Shown piece by piece: positions 24,129-31,059 of a DNA stretch of 37,415 nt (its first letter is position 1; each line of letters starts with the position of its first letter). The notes under the pieces are model-generated. The model ran no database searches. It saw only the letters and a program-made list of their open reading frames with translations, and was not told the DNA's origin. This DNA comes from Syntrophomonas sp. UBA5432. GTDB taxonomy: Bacteria; Bacillota; Syntrophomonadia; Syntrophomonadales; Syntrophomonadaceae. The position numbers and the translations under genes are program-made. The DNA lies in the NCBI GenBank assembly GCA_002424365.1, contig DIRQ01000076.1, positions 1 through 37,415 on the forward strand, in the 5' to 3' direction.

Positions 24129-25442
24129 TTACATGATTTTGGATAGTAATCCCTTAAGCTGGGGAGCACCTATTTCCTCCAGTTCATAACCTACCCTTAC
24201 TGCAGGTTTGTCAATAGTCATCACCCGGCGCAAGTCAATGGGGGTTCCAATGACCACTATTTCTGCCGGTGAACTATTTATAGTCTGTTCCAGTTCCTGA
24301 ATCTGAGTCTGACCATAGCCCATGGCCGGAAGTAATCGAGACAGGTGGTTATATTTAGCAAAGGTCTTTTTAATACTACCTACAGCATAAGGCCGGGGAT
24401 CAAGCAACTCACCGGCGCCCAGCTTTTCTGCCGCTATTACTCCGGCACCATAAGCCATACTGCCATGAGTAAGTGTCGGACCGTCTTCTACTACCAGAAC
24501 CTTTTTACCTTTGATAGATTCAGGTTGTTCTACGGTGATGGGCGAGTTGGCCAGGATAATAGCAGCGGCCGGGTTATTTCTGCTTATAGTTTCCTTGACC
24601 TCCTCTACCTTGGCCGGGTCGGCGGAGTCAATTTTGTTGATAATAGCAATATCCGCCATACGCAGATTAGTTTCTCCCGGATGATAACTGGTCTCATGTC
24701 CGGGGCGGTGAGGATCAACAATTACTATATGAATATCGGAAACGTAGAAAGGAATATCATTATTTCCTCCGTCCCAAAGAATCACATCAGCTTCTTCCTC
24801 AGCCTGGCGCAGTATAACTTCGTAATCAACTCCGGCGTATACCACCATACCAATATCGATATGAGGTTCGAATTCTTCCCTCTCTTCGATAGTACACTGA
24901 AACTTGTCCAAATCATCATAAGTGGCAAAGCGCATGCATACCTGTTCCTCCAGGTTGCCATAGGGCATAGGATGCCTGATAACAGCAACTTTCTTACCTG
25001 CTTCGGTGAGTAATTTAGCCACATAACGGGTAGTCTGGCTTTTGCCGCTGCCGGTTCTAACCGCAGTTACGGCTACCACCGGCCGTTTGGATTTAAGCAT
25101 AGTGGTCTGGGGTCCCATTAAGCGGAAATCGGCTCCACAGGCCATAACCAGGGAGGCTTGGTGCATGACGTATTCATGAGGGACATCACTATAAGCAAAA
25201 ATCACCTGATCTACATTATACTTTTTAATTAAGTCCGGTAATTCTTCCTCAGCATATATGGGAATCCCTTCCGGGTATCTGTTTCCTGCCAGCAAAGGGG
25301 GATATAATCTTCCCTCTATATCCGGAATCTGAGTAGCGGTAAAGGCTACTACTCGATAGGCCGGGTTGTCCCTGAAGTAGGTGTTAAAGTTGTGAAAATC
25401 TCTTCCGGCTGCACCCATAATAATTACGCGGTCCTCTTTCAT
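24129..25442 (-). CDS. cyclic 2,3-diphosphoglycerate synthetase-like P-loop protein
   Basis: A 437-residue protein with an N-terminal Rossmann-like part (VIIMGAAGRDFHNFN) and a P-loop GTPase/ATPase-like part with Walker A TGSGKSQT (130-137) and DGGNND and NKID motifs. It matches the family named after archaeal cyclic 2,3-diphosphoglycerate synthetase, which closes 2,3-diphosphoglycerate with ATP to give a thermoprotectant. Bacterial members are common in anaerobic Firmicutes, where the activity is mostly unproven, so the name is a family label only. It has a complete length, an AGAGGTG ribosome binding site and a strong terminator, and stands as a single-gene unit or with the GNAT gene 91 bases upstream. 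Confidence 0.8.
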   Translation of the reverse strand: MKEDRVIIMGAAGRDFHNFNTYFRDNPAYRVVAFTATQIPDIEGRLYPPLLAGNRYPEGIPIYAEEELPDLIKKYNVDQVIFAYSDVPHEYVMHQASLVMACGADFRLMGPQTTMLKSKRPVVAVTAVRTGSGKSQTTRYVAKLLTEAGKKVAVIRHPMPYGNLEEQVCMRFATYDDLDKFQCTIEEREEFEPHIDIGMVVYAGVDYEVILRQAEEEADVILWDGGNNDIPFYVSDIHIVIVDPHRPGHETSYHPGETNLRMADIAIINKIDSADPAKVEEVKETISRNNPAAAIILANSPITVEQPESIKGKKVLVVEDGPTLTHGSMAYGAGVIAAEKLGAGELLDPRPYAVGSIKKTFAKYNHLSRLLPAMGYGQTQIQELEQTINSSPAEIVVIGTPIDLRRVMTIDKPAVRVGYELEEIGAPQLKGLLSKIM

Positions 25443-25533
25443 TCAGTTCACCTCTTAATTTTTTTATAGTAGCCTGATTGCTGGTTGGTCCTCCATCTAA
25501 GGAAGATGTACCTTTTATCAGAATCTGCTCTTG

Positions 25534-26037
25534 TTATTTATTATCCCGGTTAGCATCCCAGGAAAACACCTGAATATCTCGACGTAACTCCCAGTCCAAA
25601 TGATGATAAAATTCAGTTGCCGACTGATTGTCATTAAAAACAAATAGATGAATTTTTAATGCTCCCAAGAATTTCAGTTCAGTTATTACCCGATTAAGTA
25701 GCACCTTGCCGTAACCCTTACCCTGGTAATCCGGATGGACTGCCAGGTGGTATATATATCCCCGGCGCCCATCGAACCCACCTAACACTGTCCCTATTAG
25801 ACCTTTATCAATCCGCAGAACTAAACAAGTGGAAGGGTTTCTTTCCAGAAAGACCTGGAGCGCTTTCTCTTCATCACCTTTGCCTACCCCCAACCCGGGA
25901 GTGACGCTCCATAAATTCAGCATTGCCCCCATGTCGCCTGATTGCGCTCTTCCCACCTGGTAGCAATGATCTGAACTCTTCTTATTAATATTACCTTGTG
26001 AATTGTTAGTGAACAAGAGTCCCATCCCTTCGTTCAT
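25534..26037 (-). CDS. GNAT-family N-acetyltransferase
   Basis: This 167-residue GNAT protein transfers an acetyl group from acetyl-CoA to an amine. The diagnostic block is IYHLAVHPDYQGKGYGKVLLNRV (about 93-115), with the pyrophosphate-binding QGKGYG. The end FNDNQSATEFYHHLDWELR is the usual last strand and helix. The first 25 residues are not conserved-looking and the ribosome binding site for ATG 26037 is poor, so the true start may be internal. The acceptor is unknown. It is upstream of the cDPG-synthetase-like gene in the same direction. Confidence 0.85.
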   Translation of the reverse strand: MNEGMGLLFTNNSQGNINKKSSDHCYQVGRAQSGDMGAMLNLWSVTPGLGVGKGDEEKALQVFLERNPSTCLVLRIDKGLIGTVLGGFDGRRGYIYHLAVHPDYQGKGYGKVLLNRVITELKFLGALKIHLFVFNDNQSATEFYHHLDWELRRDIQVFSWDANRDNK

Positions 26038-26208
26038 TTGTAGCTTTAGTCAAAAATTACTGTTTTATTATAACTTATCGCAAACTTGAGTAAATACTTA
26101 CTTAGAAAAAAATGTTTTTACCCCCCTTGGCAGGAACTGCAATATCTGGTGCCGAAATAGATTGAAAATTTGGCAATATTATGTATATTGTTTTCAGGAG
26201 TGATAATT

Positions 26209-27120
26209 GTGCTTATCCGGCTAGCGCAGGATATATGGGTGGTAACTCCAGTGGGAAAACCTCGATACCCCTATGGAAACTGCATGTATATTGAGGATGA
26301 CATTCCTACGATTATCGACCTGGGGGCTGGAGCACAGGCTTTTGCCGCTATTAATTGTAACGCAATTCAGTTGACACTGTTAAGCCATTTTCATTTTGAC
26401 CATATTCATGGAGATAGCCTGTTTAAAAACAGCAAACTTATGGCTGGATATGAGGAACGCTTAACCTATAGTAATGAAGAGGAGTACCTCGATTTTCATG
26501 GTTATCACCTGTGGGAACCTTTGATGGGGCTTAAACGGGCAGCATATGGCCAGATAATTCCCCTGCCGAATGATGTGCTGGCTCAACCTGGTTTCCGCCA
26601 CATGCCCCTTGCCGGAACTTTTGCTGATCAGGATGTGCTTAGCCTGGGTAAAATATCCTTAACGGCAGTGCACCTTCCCGGTCATACCAGCGGTCATTAC
26701 GGGTTTTACCTGGAAAAGGAGGGTATTTTATTTAGTGCTGATATCGATTTAGTAGCAGCCGGTCCCTGGTACAGCAGTAATACTGCGGATATAGGGGATT
26801 TGATTCAATCGGTAGAAAAAATAAAAACCATAGCTCCACGAATTATTGTACCTTCGCACCGCCGAATACAAAGCGAAAATATTCCCCAACAATTAGACCG
26901 CTATATTCAGATAGTTCTGGAACGTAATCAGAAAATATTCGAGTTGCTTCAAACACCCCGTAGCCTGGATGACCTGGCTGAATTTCGCTTGGTCTTTCCC
27001 GAAAGACAGAATCTATACGAACTCTTTTGGGAAAAAATGAGCATCCGCAACCATCTGCGCTATCTCTTTAAACAAAACTTGGTGCAGGAACTGCCCAACG
27101 GTCTTTTTGAGCGTATTTGA
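26209..27120 (+). CDS. metallo-beta-lactamase-fold hydrolase
   Basis: A 303-residue MBL-fold protein. The zinc motif HFHFDH (residues 60-65) is followed by HLPGHTSGH, FSADIDL and a late PSHR, the expected order of metal ligands. Such enzymes hydrolyse thioesters, lactones, phosphodiesters or act in RNA processing; the subgroup cannot be fixed. I take GTG at 26209 as start because CAGGAG lies eight bases before it, rather than a TTG at 26170 with no ribosome binding site. The C-terminal 60 residues (LDDLAEFRLVFP...) resemble the small helical tail seen in glyoxalase-II/LACTB2-like members. It ends in a strong hairpin. Confidence 0.85.
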   Translation: MLIRLAQDIWVVTPVGKPRYPYGNCMYIEDDIPTIIDLGAGAQAFAAINCNAIQLTLLSHFHFDHIHGDSLFKNSKLMAGYEERLTYSNEEEYLDFHGYHLWEPLMGLKRAAYGQIIPLPNDVLAQPGFRHMPLAGTFADQDVLSLGKISLTAVHLPGHTSGHYGFYLEKEGILFSADIDLVAAGPWYSSNTADIGDLIQSVEKIKTIAPRIIVPSHRRIQSENIPQQLDRYIQIVLERNQKIFELLQTPRSLDDLAEFRLVFPERQNLYELFWEKMSIRNHLRYLFKQNLVQELPNGLFERI

Positions 27121-27130
27121 TCTTAGCAGA

Positions 27131-27175
27131 AATAATCGGAAAGGCTACATAATTTTATAGCCCTTCCGATTATTT
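27131..27175. terminator. long hairpin after the MBL gene, probably bidirectional
   Basis: AATAATCGGAA and TTCCGATTATT are exact complements, extended by GGCTA/TAG-CC with a bulge. The A-rich left and T-rich right ends let it stop transcription from both the MBL gene and the convergent small gene. Confidence 0.8.
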
Positions 27176-27250
27176 AAAACAGGCGGTGAATCCGGGTCAC
27201 GGAGAAATCTCGCTCTTAATTCTATTACTTGGCTCATGGCATTTTATCGG

Positions 27251-27424
27251 TCAAGTAGTCGATTTGCTTTCTTTTTTCAAGCAAACACAATGGAAATAAC
27301 GCTCTTCAAATGCTTTGTAGGGCTTATTGCCGATAAAATGGTTACATATTTTACAACGCGTTTTAGCAATCCGGTTTTGCTTTTCGGTCTTAAGCTGTTT
27401 CTCGAAAACAGTCATGGCTTTCAT
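27251..27424 (-). CDS. small four-cysteine, probably zinc-binding protein
   Basis: A 57-residue basic protein. C24-x2-C27 (CKIC) and C46-x-C48 (CVC) form a candidate zinc knuckle, with lysine-rich ends. I take the ATG at 27424 because AAAGGGGAG lies six bases before it; an upstream frame adds eight residues without a ribosome binding site. I do not recognise a family. Its small size, charge and knuckle suggest nucleic-acid or protein binding, which is only inference. Confidence 0.5.
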   Translation of the reverse strand: MKAMTVFEKQLKTEKQNRIAKTRCKICNHFIGNKPYKAFEERYFHCVCLKKESKSTT

Positions 27425-27569
27425 GAACATCTCCCCTTTCCAAGGCACCCGGAGGGTGACGTTGCCTAGACCATAACATTCCTCTCAATAAAACCCGGCC
27501 GAACCATTATATCGTGACCCTGATTCCAATCCGCGCAATTGTGTTTATATTTTTTTAGGTACAAAACAT

Positions 27570-27608
27570 AACTGGAGGATTTCCCACCAATATCAGGACC
27601 CTCCAGTT
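27570..27608. other. 9-bp inverted repeat in the non-coding stretch 27449-27734
   Basis: AACTGGAGG and CCTCCAGTT are separated by 21 bases. No T-tract follows, so it is more like an operator or RNA fold than a terminator. I see no gene in the stretch apart from the terminator at 27686-27729. Confidence 0.4.
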
Positions 27609-27685
27609 AGGACTTGACATTCCGCAACACCTCGAATTCCAGTGATGGACGGAGGTCCCTGTCTATTGTATTCATTATACCAGAT

Positions 27686-27729
27686 CTAAAAAGAATACTC
27701 TAGATACCGGCATCTATGGTAATATCTAG
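27686..27729 (-). terminator. terminator after the AIR-synthase-like gene
   Basis: On the minus strand CTAGATATTACC pairs with GGTATCTAG (two bases bulged), followed by AGTATTCTTTTT. It begins only a few bases after the stop at 27735. Confidence 0.55.
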
Positions 27730-27734
27730 CGGCC

Positions 27735-28838
27735 CTATTCCATAAGCTGCTGCAGAGTTTCTGCAGAAGGTTTATTTGGTATATTAGCTATAACCTGGCC
27801 TTGGTAGGTGAAAATGTTATGATCCTGGTCGGTAATCTCACCAATTACAGCTGCAATACCGTTCTTACTGCGAATAGCCGCCAGCACTTCATCAACATTT
27901 TCCGGCTCAACTTGAAGCAACATACGGGCCTGGGTTTCACAGATAAAAACCTCTTCCGGAGTAATAGTATCGGTGTTAACCGGGACTTTGTCCAGTTCAA
28001 CCTTAGCTCCCAATCCTCCGAAACGGGCGGATTCACATACGGCAGCCCCTATACCAGCCGCACCCAGGTCGGAGCAAGCCTTAATTTTTCCGGTAGTAAA
28101 GGCGGCTAAAGTAGCCTCCATAGTAGTCTTTTCCTCAGCAAACATGGCAATCGCCGGTTTCATCACCGGGACCAGACCGGCCCGGTACAGTGTATCATTA
28201 CCATCGGTACCCGTTGCTCCGATTATAATGATTTTGTCTCCCGGGGATTTTGCTGGTTTGGTAAGGGGTTTTTCCGAAACTTGTTTACCAATAACTGACA
28301 CTACCACAGCAGGGACAATATCACTAAAGGAAGTGGAAAAGCCACCCCCAACTACAAATACCCCCATAGTTTCACACATGTCGGCCATACCTTTAAGCAT
28401 CAGGTTAATTCTATCTTTACTAGTCATGATTTCACAGTTGCCACAGGTACATTTGCCCTCAAAACCGCAAGGACCTACAATTACTTCATCTTCCAGCGGA
28501 CGGGTACCAATAAAATCTAAGAGGAACATAGGTCTGGCACCCATGGCCACAACATCACGCATGGCCCCTCCGGCCCCGGTGGCGGCAGCGTCGTAAGGCC
28601 GGGGTACACTAGGCGAGCAGTGACTTTCCATTTTTGCGGTAATAAAGCAATCGGTATCAGGTATTCTAAACACAGCGGCGTCATCATTAGCCTCCGGCCC
28701 CACCAGTAAAGCCCCGGGCCAGATCTGGTTTACTTTTTGGTTAAGCTGCTTAAATAGAGCAAAATCAATGGCCTTGTCGGTATTGTGATGCAGATGAACA
28801 AACAGAGCATGGATAAGCGCCTTTTCAACCTTATTCAT
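27735..28838 (-). CDS. AIR-synthase/PurL-like ATP-binding protein with extra cysteine cluster
   Basis: This 367-residue protein belongs to the PurM/PurL/HypE/SelD superfamily, which bind ATP and form acyl-phosphate-type intermediates. The closest block is PurL-like: KMESHCSPSVPRPYDAAATG (70-88) and GGAMRDVVAMGARP. PurL usually reads ETHNHPS here; the second histidine is replaced by serine. It is far shorter than PurL and has no glutaminase part, so it is not the purine enzyme itself. A peculiar insertion, C124, C130, C132, C135 (CGFEGKCTCGNC), could bind zinc or an iron-sulfur cluster. The gene is single and divergent from yjbQ; no purine genes are near. ATG has a GGAGGCAG ribosome binding site. 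The true reaction is unknown. Confidence 0.75.
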   Translation of the reverse strand: MNKVEKALIHALFVHLHHNTDKAIDFALFKQLNQKVNQIWPGALLVGPEANDDAAVFRIPDTDCFITAKMESHCSPSVPRPYDAAATGAGGAMRDVVAMGARPMFLLDFIGTRPLEDEVIVGPCGFEGKCTCGNCEIMTSKDRINLMLKGMADMCETMGVFVVGGGFSTSFSDIVPAVVVSVIGKQVSEKPLTKPAKSPGDKIIIIGATGTDGNDTLYRAGLVPVMKPAIAMFAEEKTTMEATLAAFTTGKIKACSDLGAAGIGAAVCESARFGGLGAKVELDKVPVNTDTITPEEVFICETQARMLLQVEPENVDEVLAAIRSKNGIAAVIGEITDQDHNIFTYQGQVIANIPNKPSAETLQQLME

Positions 28839-29034
28839 AAAACTGCCTCCTATTAATGTAGTTATTTTACTGTAATTTGGTGAGTTTGCAATTAAAATTT
28901 ATCGTGCTATATTTTATCATAAATTGGCAGGTATTCAAAACTACAATAGTACAGTTTTAGTGTTTCCATGGTATGGTAGTCTATAATTATTAAGTAATTA
29001 ACATTTTAAGATTATGATTAAAGGAGGCCTTTCT

Positions 29035-29436
29035 ATGGTACACAGGGTTAAACTGCAGACTGGACAACATGCGCAGATGATTGATATTACAACCCAGGTT
29101 CAGGATATCATCAGACTGGAGAAAGTCGATACAGGTATGGTCTTAGTCTACTGTCCCCATACTACAGCAGCCATTACCATTAATGAGAATGCTGATCCCG
29201 ATGTGGTTCACGATATCTTATTGAGGTTGGATGAAATGTATCCCTGGACCCATCCGTCGGACCATCATGGGGAAGGTAATTCCGCCGCTCATTTAAAATC
29301 AAGTTCTATAGGCGCTTCCCAGCTTATTCCCATAGCTGATAGCCGCTTGCTGCTAGGCACCTGGCAGGGAATATATTTCTGTGAATTTGACGGCCCCCGC
29401 CAGCGGCATTTTTATGTGAAAGTACAGAAAGATTAA
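29035..29436 (+). CDS. yjbQ: YjbQ/UPF0047-family protein
   Basis: A 133-residue conserved protein of the YjbQ (secondary thiamine-phosphate synthase) family. The histidine-rich core is visible: YCPHTTAAITINENAD, DHHGEGNSAAHLKSS and the ending LGTWQGIYFCEFDGPR. These include the conserved H, E and D residues thought to bind metal. Members rescue thiamine-phosphate synthase mutants in some bacteria, but the native role is debated. Start ATG 29035 has AAAGGAGG nine bases upstream; an in-frame ATG at 29014 is less likely. A perfect TATAAT lies at 28982-28987. The gene is divergent from the AIR-synthase-like gene. Confidence 0.9.
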   Translation: MVHRVKLQTGQHAQMIDITTQVQDIIRLEKVDTGMVLVYCPHTTAAITINENADPDVVHDILLRLDEMYPWTHPSDHHGEGNSAAHLKSSSIGASQLIPIADSRLLLGTWQGIYFCEFDGPRQRHFYVKVQKD

Positions 29437-29522
29437 CCCTAAGTAAAGGGAACGAATAAGATTGATTTTGCCAAAATCGCCTTCGGTTAAGTCATAGAGC
29501 CGGGGAGTTAGCCTCTACAATT

Positions 29523-29568
29523 CCCACCCCTTAGGCCTTACCCCTTACTCCTAGCCCCTTACTAACCC
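29523..29568 (-). repeat. C-rich run (inverse of the GGGGTAAGG tracts)
   Basis: Four CCCC runs (CACCCC, TACCCC, AGCCCC, then AACCC) spaced 10-15 bases apart. Read on the minus strand this is the same TAAGGGG-type tract seen at 15184 and 18396. It lies between yjbQ and the MFS gene. Confidence 0.5.
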
Positions 29569-29648
29569 GACGCTGGGGTTGACAACTGTGAAAACTTGGT
29601 GGTGAAATATATAAGTATATGTTCTCTGCGAGAAAGATGGGATTTTAG

Positions 29649-30920
29649 TTGAGTAAAAGTACTAATCAAGGCAAATACCGCTATACCCTAATAATTATTT
29701 TGTCCATAATGTGGGTTTTGGTTTATCTGCAGCGTTCCAATATCGGGGTACTGCTGGTAGACCAACATTTCCTGGAGGAAATGGGGCTGGTGGGACAGGC
29801 AGCCCGACAGGGGATGTTAATGACCGTTTTCCTGCTGCTTTATTCCTTATCTAATATGTTATCAGTTCCTATTAGTAACCGGTTAGGACCACGGCGGGCG
29901 TTGTTTTTGGGTGTTATTATCGGCGCTCTGGCCATGCTAGCCGGGGGCTGGGTGGCATCTTTTGGTGCGCTCCTCCTGGTGCGAGCGATACTGGGACTAG
30001 CACAGGGTATCTATTATCCAAATATAAGCTTACTGGTAAAAAACTGGGTTCCCCCGCAGGAACGTGGTACTGCCAATGCCGTTGTCGGGGTAGGCGGCTG
30101 TCTGACAATGATAGTGGCTTTACCGCTGTATTCCTGGATAAACTACCAACTGGGCTGGGAATATAGTTTTTTTATTCCTGGACTACTAGGTCTGTTAGCC
30201 GTTATACCACTGGGCTTGCACTGGATATCTGACCACCCTACTGATAATCCTTATATATCCACACAAGAAACCCAGTATATAATTTCCCAAAACCTGAAGG
30301 TCCAAAAAATGGAGGTCGCGGCTCCAGCTACCAATGGGGTAAAAGAATTGTTAAATAACACTTCCTTACGGTTACTGGCGGTGGTATACTTAGCCTTTTT
30401 ATGCAACTGGTGGGGACTTATGACCTGGATGCCCCAGTATCTAGTGCAGGCCCGTGCTTTTAACATGAGCAGTATGGCTGGAAATATATCCCTGGCCTAT
30501 GTAGTGGCAGTGGTAGGCATCCTTGCCGGAGGCAGGCTGGTAGACCGGGTACAGCCCCGGAGTCTTATTGGGATAGCAGCCCTATGCTGTGTAGCTCTGG
30601 CTACCCTGGGCATTGCCCTGGTGCCTTCACCTACCGGGGCAATAGTGTTCCTGGCTTTGGCAGTAGGCATTAACGAATTTGTTTACCCTACCGTATGGTC
30701 TATTATGCAATCATTATTACCTGCTCATCTGGTTGCAACTGGTTCTGGCATAGTCAGCGGTGTAGGAAATTTGCTATCAGCCATTTCACCGTTCATTATG
30801 GGTTGGTTAATCCAGGTTAGCGGCAGTTATGTTGGTGGACTGCTGTTTTTGGTAGCCATCGCCGTACTGGGAGCAATAAGCTCTGTTTTGCTATACCGCC
30901 AGGAAGCCTCTGCTCACTAA
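29649..30920 (+). CDS. MFS transporter, anion:cation symporter-like
   Basis: A 423-residue permease with about twelve membrane helices. The MFS loop-2 motif is present (NRLGPRRALFLG, about 77-88) and a second half-signature GGRLVDRVQPRS (about 296-307). The YLQRSNIGVLL start and PNISLLVKNWVPPQERGTAN block are like the anion:cation symporter (ACS) family, whose members carry organic acids such as glucarate or phthalate. The substrate is therefore possibly an organic anion; this is inferred. The start is TTG at 29649 with only a weak ribosome binding site. It is a single-gene unit bounded by repeats. Confidence 0.87.
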   Translation: MSKSTNQGKYRYTLIIILSIMWVLVYLQRSNIGVLLVDQHFLEEMGLVGQAARQGMLMTVFLLLYSLSNMLSVPISNRLGPRRALFLGVIIGALAMLAGGWVASFGALLLVRAILGLAQGIYYPNISLLVKNWVPPQERGTANAVVGVGGCLTMIVALPLYSWINYQLGWEYSFFIPGLLGLLAVIPLGLHWISDHPTDNPYISTQETQYIISQNLKVQKMEVAAPATNGVKELLNNTSLRLLAVVYLAFLCNWWGLMTWMPQYLVQARAFNMSSMAGNISLAYVVAVVGILAGGRLVDRVQPRSLIGIAALCCVALATLGIALVPSPTGAIVFLALAVGINEFVYPTVWSIMQSLLPAHLVATGSGIVSGVGNLLSAISPFIMGWLIQVSGSYVGGLLFLVAIAVLGAISSVLLYRQEASAH

Positions 30921-30922
30921 CC

Positions 30923-30957
30923 CGCCATGGGTAAAGGCCATACCCTGAAGGGCACAC
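30923..30957 (-). repeat. GTGTGCCCTT...CATGG dispersed repeat, copy 2
   Basis: The reverse complement reads GTGTGCCCTTCAGGGTATGG, then CC and a variable part, then CATGG, matching 18286-18322. It begins just after the MFS stop codon. Its GGGTA/TACCC core could act as a weak hairpin. Confidence 0.5.
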
Positions 30958-31013
30958 ACCACCACCTATAAAAATGGCTTGATGTACCCTTCCTTTCCAG
31001 GGGTCACCTAATT

Positions 31014-31040
31014 TGTAGGGATGAACCCATGTGTTTGCCC
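31014..31040. repeat. left arm of the palindromic dispersed repeat
   Basis: TGTAGGGATGAACCCATGTG followed by TTTGCCC matches the left arm at 15218 and the inverse of the arm at 18473-18498. It lies 20 bases from the stop of the large SLH gene. No right arm is seen. Confidence 0.6.
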
Positions 31041-31059
31041 GCGGATAAGCAGTGCCCCC

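Noticed and set aside
24345..25013. Long plus-strand open frame of 222 codons
   Set aside because: It is fully antisense to the P-loop domain of the cDPG-synthetase-like gene, whose motifs are intact.
27570..27608. Terminator
   Set aside because: The 9-bp stem has a 21-base loop and no T-tract, so it is listed as an unexplained inverted repeat only.
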